Below, in pieces: positions 55,324-64,000 of a stretch of 64,000 nucleotides of DNA. Position 1 is the stretch's first letter. Every line of letters begins with the position of its first letter. The position numbers were made by a program, and so were the translations under genes. The DNA comes from Lepraria neglecta (lineage: Eukaryota > Ascomycota > Lecanoromycetes > Lecanorales > Stereocaulaceae): contig CM065649.1 in NCBI GenBank assembly GCA_033220425.1, positions 3,906,001 to 3,970,000 on the forward strand, read 5' to 3'. Below the pieces are notes generated by a model. That model searched no databases, was not told where the DNA came from, and worked only from the letters and a program-made list of their open reading frames with translations.

Positions 55324-56469
55324 GGTAGAATAGACTGGAAGAGAGACAAGAGATTTAGGGCGGGATAGCCATGGCTAATAAGCAGATGGAGCATAGGAGA
55401 TATGTATTTGCAGCGGAGGGTTACCTCCATGCCGCGCGCCATGCTGCACGACGTAGGAGGTACGACGAGCTACACTGGTGGTTTGTTGGTTTTGGCCCCC
55501 AGCGCTTACACACTGTTCGGGGCCTTTCAGATTCTAGAAACAGCAGGAGCCTATCTTTAGCCCTTCCAAATCTGTGATAATCTTGCATGATAGCGCTACC
55601 TATGTCTTGGGGTCCAAGGCTTTCAGGAAATTGAGCTCTTCGGCGCAGCCTGATTGTTCGGAAGACGATGAGTCATTGAGGAGATGCAAAGCCTCATTAA
55701 CCCAAGTATGTTGAAAATCAAGTCGGCGAAACAACCGATGAGGGCGAAGAGACTACTGTTCAAGAGGAAATGCAAGCAGACCGTAAAGAGATGGGGGCTA
55801 GAGGAAGCTGGGAGGAGGAGGAAGAAGGATGAATGCCATCTCGAAAGATCGCCTAGCCGTTATCGTTATCGGTTATGTGATGCTGTTCGCTTGTCCCTAA
55901 GTCCATGTTCTAAGCCGTGTAAGCGTACTTCAAGGATCGACATGCGTGGGGGCCAAAAGGGGCTAAACTGCAGACTGACTCCACCTCATCGATAGCCATT
56001 CCAAGCCTTATCATACCAGCATTGACTTGAAAGGGTTCTCTTGCCAGGGAACACCGAGCATTAATATGTTTATTTTGACATGAGAAGCTCACAACTGTAG
56101 ACCTCTCCCCCTGTGCTTCTACTCTTGGCTGCTTCTGGTCGTTCTACTTTGCCGCAGAGTGTCAAAGGCCTGCCTAGAGCGAATCAATAGGGGTGTATTA
56201 TAACTAGGAGAATATATCTAAGGAGAGAAGATAGATACAGGAAGGGCAGTAAATATGATGAGGAAAGAGGCTCTTTATGAGGTCTTTTGAATAACGTAGT
56301 TAAATAAGTAAGATGATAAGAAATCTATGGAGCAAAATCTAGCTAAGAAGGCATGCGCCAAGCCGGCTGGCCCTAGCCCTAGGTGGCAAATGCCTGAGGC
56401 ATGCTTGCATGTATATAACCGTGACAAAATACTTAAGGACGCGCCAAGCCAGCCGCTAGTCGGGAGCGC
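55324..56469. other. Intergenic, 1.1 kb
   Basis: No supported gene. From about 56160 the sequence turns AT-rich and repeat-like, probably a decayed mobile element of unknown type that includes the next repeat. Confidence 0.4.
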
Positions 56470-56665
56470 GTATTAATATAAATAGTAAGCACTACGTATA
56501 AAAAGGCCTTATAAAGCTATTCAGTAGATAAAGAGGTTTTTAGAGTTAGAAAAGTTAGAATATACAACAAAGTCGATTATGTACATACAAACTTTGAAAG
56601 TCAGCCTCGTAGGGTTGCCGGGAGGGGGTTTTTGACGGTTGGGGGGTGAACCCTTCTAGGCCTCG
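56470..56665. repeat. Dispersed repeat copy B
   Basis: Second copy of the repeat at 45-240, same orientation, sharing the GGTGAACCCTTCTA end. It is more AT-rich, with changes mostly C-to-T/G-to-A. It ends about 80 bp before the Noc3 start codon. Confidence 0.6.
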
Positions 56666-56746
56666 GGCGAAATCTTGGCGCTCCGCTGCGGGCAAATTCT
56701 CCACTGCAGGTAAACCACCCTGCTCATTCTGCACCAAACACACAGC

Positions 56747-58780
56747 ATGGCAGTGGTACCAGCAGTCAAGCGCAGGAAGCTGTTACCTTCGGACTCACCC
56801 GACAATGAAGCACCTTTGTCGACACTAGTCCGAACGCCGGACGACTTTTTCTCCAGAGCCGCAGGATGGTATTTAGAGCAGAACTACGAGCAGAGGCCAC
56901 GGAAGCAGAAGAAGAAAGAGAGGGAGAACACGAGACTACCGATTAAGACTGCGGAAGGGAGAATCCAGCAATTGCATGTTTCCCATCCAAAGAGCGAGGA
57001 TGAAGATAGTTGGCTTGGCTCTGAAGATGAAGGGAAAGGCGAGCAGGTGCCAGACACAGTCAAAGAGGAGGCCAAGGTCCCCATACGGCAACAGATTCTT
57101 GAGGCAAAAGAAGAGCTAGCCAGGATCGCAAGCCTCATCAATGAAGATCCAGAGGAGCATGCAGGCGGGTTTCGCACATTAGGCCAAATTGCAGCGTCGT
57201 CAAACCCTACGATCAAAAGGCTAGCGTTGGCTACGCAATTAGCCGTCTACAAAGATGCTATTCCAGGCTACCGAATACGACCAATTGCTGAGCAGGACCA
57301 GACAGAAAAGGTGTCGAAGGATGTACGGCGACTGCGAGCTTTTGAACAAACGCTCGTTAGCTCCTATCAGGGATTTATCAAGGATCTTGCCAAATGTGCG
57401 AAGCCGACCAGAGACCTACAGTCCGAAGCCACGGCTAGTGTGACGAATGTTGCAATATCGTGTGCTTGCGCTTTACTACTGGTCGCACCGCACTTCAATT
57501 TCAGGGGAGAGCTTTTGAAGATCTTGGTTGCAAAGCTGAGCTCAAGGAAGGTCGACGCGAATTTTATCAAATGCCGGGAAGCGATAGAGAGTCTTTTCCG
57601 CAGTGATGAGGATGGTACATCTTCTCTAGACGCGGTATCGTTGATTACCAGGATGATGAAAGCACGCCACTACCAAGTCGATGAGAGCGTGTTAAACACT
57701 TTCTTACACCTTCGGCTCTTAACAGAATTTTCGTCAAAAGCATCTCAGAACCGAGTCGACAAGCCTGCCAAAGACGATGGTCTAGGAGGCAAGAAACCCA
57801 AGTTCAAGAAGGAATTTCGGACTAAGAAACTAAGAAAAATCATGAAGGAGAGGAAGGAAGTCGAGAAGGAACTCAAAGAAGCCGATGCTATAGTGAGCCA
57901 TAAACAGCGAGATAGGATGCAATCAGAGACTCTCAAGCTGGTCTTTGTGACTTATTTCCGAATATTGAAAGCCAGGATACCCAACTTAATGGGTGCCGTG
58001 CTCGAGGGTCTTGCCAAACATGCCCACCTCATCAATCAAGATTTCTTTGGAGATCTTCTCGAAGCGCTCAAGGACCTCATTTCAGATGCTGAAGCCCTTA
58101 TGAATGATGAGGAAGAAGAGGACCAAGAACAAGACGAGGACATGCCATCGAAGAGCGATCGAGACTCCACTCGTGAAGCTTTGCTATGCATCACCACTGC
58201 CTTCGCCCTCCTCGAAGGCCAAGACGCTGCGCGCTCCGCAACAGCTCTGAATCTTGATCTCACGTTCTTCACATCCTATCTCTACAAATCACTACACGAC
58301 CTCTCCCTCAACCCAGAGCTTGAAATATCTAGCAAGTCTCTCCGCCTACCAGACCCGCACGCTCTATCAGCCACCTCCACTTCTACCGCAGCACCGAAAG
58401 TAAACCTCCAAACAACAACGGTCCTCCTCCTCCGCGCCCTAACATCAATTTTGACCCCTCGCGCTGTTCCCCCAGTCCGACTGGCAGCTTTCGCAAAGCA
58501 ACTCTTCACATCCTCCCTACAGCTACCTGAGAAGTCTACTCTAGCGATGCTAAGTTTACTAAACAATGTCACCAAGATCCATGGCCGCAAGGTTGCATCA
58601 TTATGGAATACAGAGGAGAGGAAAGGTGACGGGGTGTTTGAGGCAACGAGAGGAGATCTAGAGGGCAGTAATCCCTTTGCGAGCACGATCTGGGAAGGCG
58701 AGCTGCTGAAGCTGCACTATGCTCCTGGTGTCAGGGAAGGGGTTAAAGGGATTGAAAAGGCCGTCGGCGCCGTAAAATGA
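56747..58780 (+). CDS. noc3: Noc3, nucleolar complex protein
   Basis: A single exon of 677 aa. A basic N-terminus (VKRRKLLPSD) leads to a DDFFSRAAGWYLEQ-like and acidic stretch, then the NOC3 region (residues 115-210: ILEAKEELARIASLINEDPE, FRTLGQIA, YKDAIPGYRIRP, VRRLRAFEQTLVSSYQGFIK) and the CBF/Mak21-type helical repeat domain (about 330-650: KKFRTKKLRKIMKERKEVEK-like stretch, LVFVTYFRILK, LLRALTSILTP, KLHYAPGVREG). Noc3 works with Noc2 in moving pre-60S particles from nucleolus to nucleoplasm and in replication licensing in yeast. Length and order are normal; no intron. A mobile repeat lies just upstream. Confidence 0.95.
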   Translation: MAVVPAVKRRKLLPSDSPDNEAPLSTLVRTPDDFFSRAAGWYLEQNYEQRPRKQKKKERENTRLPIKTAEGRIQQLHVSHPKSEDEDSWLGSEDEGKGEQVPDTVKEEAKVPIRQQILEAKEELARIASLINEDPEEHAGGFRTLGQIAASSNPTIKRLALATQLAVYKDAIPGYRIRPIAEQDQTEKVSKDVRRLRAFEQTLVSSYQGFIKDLAKCAKPTRDLQSEATASVTNVAISCACALLLVAPHFNFRGELLKILVAKLSSRKVDANFIKCREAIESLFRSDEDGTSSLDAVSLITRMMKARHYQVDESVLNTFLHLRLLTEFSSKASQNRVDKPAKDDGLGGKKPKFKKEFRTKKLRKIMKERKEVEKELKEADAIVSHKQRDRMQSETLKLVFVTYFRILKARIPNLMGAVLEGLAKHAHLINQDFFGDLLEALKDLISDAEALMNDEEEEDQEQDEDMPSKSDRDSTREALLCITTAFALLEGQDAARSATALNLDLTFFTSYLYKSLHDLSLNPELEISSKSLRLPDPHALSATSTSTAAPKVNLQTTTVLLLRALTSILTPRAVPPVRLAAFAKQLFTSSLQLPEKSTLAMLSLLNNVTKIHGRKVASLWNTEERKGDGVFEATRGDLEGSNPFASTIWEGELLKLHYAPGVREGVKGIEKAVGAVK

Positions 58781-59974
58781 GGTGATGTGAGAAGGAATTG
58801 TATATGACACGGAAGTAGCGATGCGTGTATATATGTCGACATCAGCAATGCCGTCCCTGCTACTATGTGCACACAATAAATGATAAATACACCGTAGAGA
58901 AATTGAGCTTGCATATCTTACAGCGCAGCTCCGTGAGCTAGGAACTCAGAAGTGACGGCAAGCCAAGAGGCTCTTGTTTGGGATGCGACACAGTAGTCTG
59001 TCGAAGCTAAGTATGATCATATAACGGAGGTGATGACATTGACGGTAACGGAATACAGCCCATCTGTATTCCGAGCAGAATGAGCATCGCTAGAGAAATA
59101 GGTGCGCTGATTGGTAAGGGCTGAGCAGAGGAGGGTCGCAGATTTCTGATGTAGGCTCGGGGATGTACGACCTTGGGTAGCAGTCCTCAGTCGTATTCAT
59201 TGAAGGATGCAGGCCAGATTTAACGAGCTATCGAGGAGCAAGGATGTATTTGCACACCTCCTCTAATGGGTGTGGAACCCGCACTGCTCGCTACAGTGGG
59301 ACTGTGGGTTAGTGTGTCTCATGATCAGATGCGGTTTCAGCCATGCGCCATGACCATGGGCCATAGCGAGAGATCCGTGCTTCCTGAGAACACTATTTAT
59401 ATGAGCATCCCACCAGCAGTGGGCTCTTCAGTCGAGTTCATCTCTTTCAGAGCCATAGCAGCTCTTTCCCGCCCACCCGCACCTTATACATAGCCTATAT
59501 ATAGCCTATCTACACTCCAGGTCTATGCCGCCTAGGCATGGGAGTTTTCTAGCGCTGGGGCACCTGTTTGGGCCTTTCTAGGCTTGCTAGCCCTGGCGTT
59601 GGACCGCCCAAGCATCTATTTACATATCCACTTGTGCCGGTGTGTATAGCTTCAGGAGTGAGAACACTAACAACGAGTTCCAGTGGCATACGTGTACTGA
59701 ACGAATCCTGAAATTTCGAAACTCGTTCAATGAGATGCAAACACCGAGCGGTCGTGTGAAGATTGTTGGCTCGTTCGTGCATCGTGTTGAAAGCGAAGGA
59801 GCTCTTTGGTAATGTCGCAGGACCTTTGGGAGTGCGAGTTCGTGGCGGTGTGGTTGTACTCAGCATTGATTCATGGGTGTCATGAGAAAGCACACAGAGA
59901 CTGCCACCTTTGATCTGCAGTAGGCATGTGGTTGGCTGGGCCGCTAGTTCGAAAATTGTGATATAGACAGAGGA
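58781..59974. other. Intergenic, 1.2 kb
   Basis: 3' flank of noc3 and of the decayed NACHT gene. Only chance open frames are visible. Confidence 0.4.
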
Positions 59975-62496
59975 TTACTTCCCTCTCAGTCGTTTGCCAA
60001 TATTGAATATTGAAGTCTTTTGAGACCTTTGGTCCTGTTTCTGAGCCTGCTCCTGAGCCTTGCCTTGGGGCACCCTTAGAGACTTCTTTTGGGACTGCTT
60101 TAGAGCCTGCTTGTCAAGCAACCTCGGATTTTCTTGCTTCTCAACTTCCTCTGGCCTGAAATGGGTGCGAATCGCTCTATAAAATGTGCGGCCTAGCTTG
60201 GGGTCTGCTCCACTCGTTAAGAGCATTCTGGTAATGTCGATTTCTGAGGTTTCCTCCTTGAGTACAGTCATCGAATTCTCATGAGTCAGCAAGTATAGCT
60301 TCCAAACAGTTGAACGTCCTTCACATCTCTCATTCGGGTCGGCGCCTTGATCCAAAAGCTGTTTGACCATTTCGTTTCTAAGGCGAGAAGAATCCATTGA
60401 AGAGCTACATCCAATGGTGGCCGTCCAGAGACAAGTGTTCTCTCATTCAGAATCTTGACTTGATTGACAGCTGCAACCGCCAGATAATCCTGGATTCCTT
60501 CTTTCAAAGCCCTGTCGGTAAGCCATGCTTCGTGATGTCCCACCTTCAGACCTAGCTGATCCCAGTCGCAATCCATGTTGTATCTCCCCCTTCGATGCAA
60601 CGCCATTGTTCGGTCCAATTCAGGGAACAGGCAATAATCTAATCGGCCTCTAAGTTCCATTTGCTGCGCGTGATACATGAAATTCCCTAATAGGACAAAT
60701 GGGATCGACATAATGCTGTTCGCCGCGTGACTTCGGGAACATGTACCTCATCTGCATGAGGCTTGCGTTACATAAAAATTGATGAGCATCGAAATCGTTA
60801 CCAGCTTCTTCAACCAAGATGGATTGGACATCCTTTGTTTCTAGGAAGTCTTTGACTATACTATGTAAGAAATGCAACTGATCATCTTCAGACAACTCCA
60901 AAGATGTGGACAGCGTGCCATCACGTGAGTTCGCGTGATATCGCATCTTTCAAGATCTTCGGCATCATTCCATGAGATTGCCTCTTTCACAAGAGCGAAA
61001 TTTGCATCCTCTTCAGCGAAGTAGCAAACGTCCATCGCAGTCACTTGCCCTGGGGCACATAAGCGAATCTGATACAGATGTGCTGCGTGTTTGTGGTAAA
61101 CTTTGTCAACCGAGTTGAGTATATGTCGGAAAAAGTCGTCCAATTCCCCTGTAAGGATCCGTAGCCTTCTTTGGAGTTCAGCGATGGTATCGAGGTTAGT
61201 AAGACCCCGGCGAAGGGATTGCACCACCAGGAACACCCATAAAAATACCACGTTGACTTGTCTACTATTTCCAGAACGAGCTTTTCATAGTGTCTGTCTG
61301 TGGATTTGAGCCGCTGGAATTGCGTGACTTCTGCAAGCTTATCCGTTACGAAGCGTGTAATATCGACACGAGTTAGCTCATGCACTTTCAACCTCAGACC
61401 AAAGTTTACCCTGTAAGCTTGCTCAAAGACTACCCACGGCCGGCTTGAGAAACAGATCTTGATGTTGTTAGAAGATGTGAGACTGTTTATGACGTCGATG
61501 GTTTCCATATGATCTCCGTCGAATTCGTCCAGTCCATCCATGAAGAAGCAGAATCTTGTAGCAATAGATTGCTCTCTTAAGCTACTGAAACTTTGGAGCA
61601 GCTCTGCGTGTGTCCAAGGCGGTTCTGTCTGTCTCGATTCCTGCCAACGTGACGGGCACACAGAAAAAACCAACGCTGGGGATTGCCTGAGTATGTTGTA
61701 TAACAGGGTCTGGAGTAGACCTTGCTGTGACTTCTGCATATCCGTTCCTGCATTCCATAAAAAGAAACTCACGGTCAGAACTTCCTTTCCCGCTGCCTTT
61801 GCCCCTGTTCGTAGTGCCGCAACCGTCTTCGAGTGGTCATAAAAAAATTTCACCAGGGTTGATTTCCCTGACCCAGCTTTTCCACTCACATAGTAGATGC
61901 CGGTGCCCGCTCGCAGCCAATCCAGAATGTTGGTCTTTACTCCTCTGTCAGCAGCCTTTTGATTGTCCTCGAACAACTAGTCGAATGTGGTTGGGTGAGC
62001 CTCTTTTATGCTCACTTCTCTCTTCAGCATCGTCGGAAATCGTAGACTTTCGAGAATTCTTAGTTGCTTGCTAAGCATGAGACCCTTGGTTTCAAGAGCT
62101 GACAACCATAAGGGCAAGTCACTGGGAAGTTCGTTGATCTCGATATTCTTCTCGCAATCCTTCCAAACACTCTTGAGTGCCTTTTAAGCGCTCTCCCACT
62201 TTTTGTCCCGATTTCTCTTAACTTTAAGTTCTTTCTAGGACGGAAAGGAATTCTATTCCTAGCTCGTTGCAGGATCGAGCCAGTGACAGAATCCATGTCT
62301 CGGACTCTGATGCTATAGTGTTGTCTGCACCTCTTCCAGCATGTATCAATCCAGCGCAAAGCTCAGTAATATCCCTGGTGATAGTCTCTAGAATCTTGTT
62401 GGTAGAAGACGCCCCGTCCACGGACCGATAGAGCTCCAAACTCCCAGAAACAAGCTTGCCGCCGAAGTCAAGAAATTTGACGACGTTGCCAGCCAA
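59975..62496 (-). pseudogene. NACHT-ankyrin (NLR-type) gene, decayed
   Basis: From 62496 the frame reads a STAND N-terminal domain (AGNVVKFLDFGGKLVSGSLE), then, after a broken linker, a NACHT domain (61976-61250) with Walker A GKAGSGKST and Walker B CFFMDGLDEF, ICFSSRPW, and LTRVDITRFV. The winged-helix part continues in another frame (GVFLWVFLVVQSLRRGLTN), then FLHSIVKDFLETKDVQ, and an ankyrin-like end in yet another frame (EMVKQLLDQGADPNERCEG) with a Lys/Gln-rich tail. At least four frame changes and several stops interrupt it. It is a clear relative of nonself-recognition NLRs but cannot be made whole as read. Confidence 0.8.
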
Positions 62497-63560
62497 GCCT
62501 ATAGCGGAAAAATGGATCGATTGTACCCGTCAGTGCCGAAAGGTAATTTTTGACCGGATGGTCGTTTTCTGGGACTGGCTCCTCGCAATGAGGCGGTCTG
62601 TAGATAGTGAACTATCTGATTGATTGGTTTGACGTTGTTTTGTAGGCGGATTTGAGCTTATCTGAGAACGACTGTTCAACTTTGGAATTCTCTCAATGCT
62701 CAAGAGAGCACCCCGCCCGGATTGCTCAACTTCGAATCGGTAACGAGAAATCTAGATGCGAATATCAAATCATACAAAGGTCAAATACATCGAGATGAGG
62801 CTTTTGATCACTAGACTTCATTTGGAATACGAGCTTTAAACCATCCTAGCAGGAGTGGCAGACGCGCTGTGGCCATCGAGAAGACTAGCCACCTCAGCCC
62901 CCAGAGGATTTCTGTGATTTGCTAATCAATTGAGCCTCATGCACCCATCTAGGGCTGAGCATGGCGAAATAGAAAGCCAGTGGCTATGAAACCTGTCGAT
63001 AGTTATTGCAGTGAAGACAGGCTCCTCGTGAGGTGTAAAGAGGTCTTCTGCCACATTGTGAGGCTCTTAGGGCAATATTGTTGTCGTTAACACAAGATTT
63101 CTAGGCAAGTACGAGTACCAAACACTGTGGACCAACGCTAACTCAGCTAGGAAAAAAGGCCAATCAGTGCCTAGCCTTCTTCACCAACCAAGATACATTG
63201 ACGTTTCATGAACCCATACACATAAGAGACTTACACATTGTATGTAAGGTCGAAAACTTACAGCTCTGTGAGAAGGCGAGCAGACGGACTGTCTTTCCAT
63301 GCTTCAAACAAGATCTTTGTAAATATCCAATCTATCACGCCATCTAGTATCAAAGCTTGTCAGATACATCCTCAACAACTTGGCCGTAGCTCGGCCTTTA
63401 TCCCAGGATGTCGGCTTTCTGCCAACTGACATCACTGATGTGTTGTCTTAAATAGGACATTATATGAACCTCGAGGGCTCTGAGATAAAGAACAAGGTCG
63501 TTCATCTCTTCGTAATTCAAGCTTTTTGGTGGTCTGGTCTATCTTGGGTATCTGATCGAT
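62497..63560. other. Intergenic, 1.1 kb
   Basis: No gene supported; upstream of the decayed NLR and 3' flank of the prolidase gene. Confidence 0.4.
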
Positions 63561-64000
63561 CTAGCTGTCAATGATCTTCTTCATCTCATCAATGCCCTTA
63601 GGAGCCGTTGTCAAGTTCTCATAGCCATCCTTCGTGATCAGTATGTCATCTGGAAAGCGTTAGCCCCAAGTCTAGAAAGTTTCAAGTACTTATGTACCTT
63701 CAATCCTCACACCCCCAACATCCCAATACCTCCCCAACACCTCCTCATCAATAAACCCCTTCTGCTTCTCATCCTTGAGATACGGCTCGATAATAAACCT
63801 GCAGAAATAAACCCCTGGCTCAACCGTAATCACACTACCCTCCGGCAGCTTCCCCCTGACTCGTAGGTACTGGAACATCTTATCCGTGTCTTCATAATTC
63901 GGATGACCACCAGTATCATGCGTATCCATTCCTAAATAGTGGCCTAGTCCGTGGGGGAAGAATGCCACGCTGGTCCTCGCCTCAAAGATATCCTTCTTCT
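63561..64000 (-). CDS. Xaa-Pro aminopeptidase/prolidase (M24B), 3' part
   Basis: The gene enters from beyond the right edge. The exon 64000-63698 reads [60 protein letters not shown] and [12 protein letters not shown] 48-bp intron (63650-63697) leads to the last exon (63649-63561), [20 protein letters not shown], ending MKKIIDS. The metal and catalytic residues of M24B are visible: His in HGLGH, His in THDTGG, Glu in VEPG, Glu in GVRIED (the last split by the intron). It cleaves the bond before Pro in dipeptides or from peptide N-termini with two metal ions, usually in the cytosol. The visible part is intact. Confidence 0.9.

Noticed and set aside
1-64000. tRNA, rRNA or CRISPR features
   Set aside because: No cloverleaf with matching A/B boxes, rRNA-like sequence or regularly spaced repeats was found by eye; a scan with a covariance model would be needed to exclude a tRNA.

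Overview
The window is genomic DNA of a filamentous ascomycete (Pezizomycotina). Short GT-AG introns (mostly 44-60 bp, many with CTAAC/CTGAC branch sites), single-copy genes on both strands, NACHT/STAND genes, MFS and P450 genes, and transposons whose decay is dominated by C-to-T/G-to-A changes (a footprint like repeat-induced point mutation, RIP) all point that way. I cannot fix the class or species; Leotiomycetes or Dothideomycetes would fit.

Region 1 (1-19.6 kb) is a transposon island. A 4.16-kb Tc1/mariner element (263-4419, TA target site) looks whole: it has an intact DD34E transposase with one intron and, convergently, two further open frames (121 aa basic, 670 aa with a Cys/His cluster and a SAM-like C-terminus). 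A 1.83-kb pogo/Fot1 element (5482-7310) splits a kinase-like (APH-fold) gene. A second Fot1-like element (9699-18598) holds a complete but decayed Ty3/gypsy element (10554-17125, TSD TATAG) and a related solo LTR (17147-17568, TSD TAGCG). A 0.48-kb internally deleted Tc1 derivative lies at 19105-19582.

Region 2 (20-25.6 kb) looks like a small accessory metabolic group next to the island: 14-TM-type MFS exporter, SnoaL-like protein and cytochrome P450, the last two divergent from a shared promoter with a CGG-N4-CCG site.

Region 3 (26.8-38.5 kb) is accessory: a PD-(D/E)XK-like protein, a decayed medium-chain dehydrogenase, an NLR-type gene with SesB-like hydrolase plus NACHT and a freshly duplicated 41-residue C-terminal unit, a decayed membrane/secreted protein and a DUF7582-like protein with degenerate tandem repeats.

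Region 4 (39-58.8 kb) is mostly core genome: Rds3 (U2 snRNP SF3b), a pinin-domain protein, a seven-exon epoxide hydrolase, a secreted protein, a Pex26-like peroxin, a PARN-like deadenylase, Nip7 and Noc3 (60S ribosome biogenesis), with a second MFS transporter, an unknown two-exon gene, an orphan STAND N-terminal fragment and a type-I membrane protein between them. RNA processing and ribosome assembly are over-represented here, but these genes do not form an operon.

Region 5 (59-64 kb) holds a decayed NACHT-ankyrin gene and, running off the right edge, the 3' end of a prolidase-type aminopeptidase gene. Exon coordinates were worked out by eye from splice consensus and frame continuity, so they are models, not transcripts.
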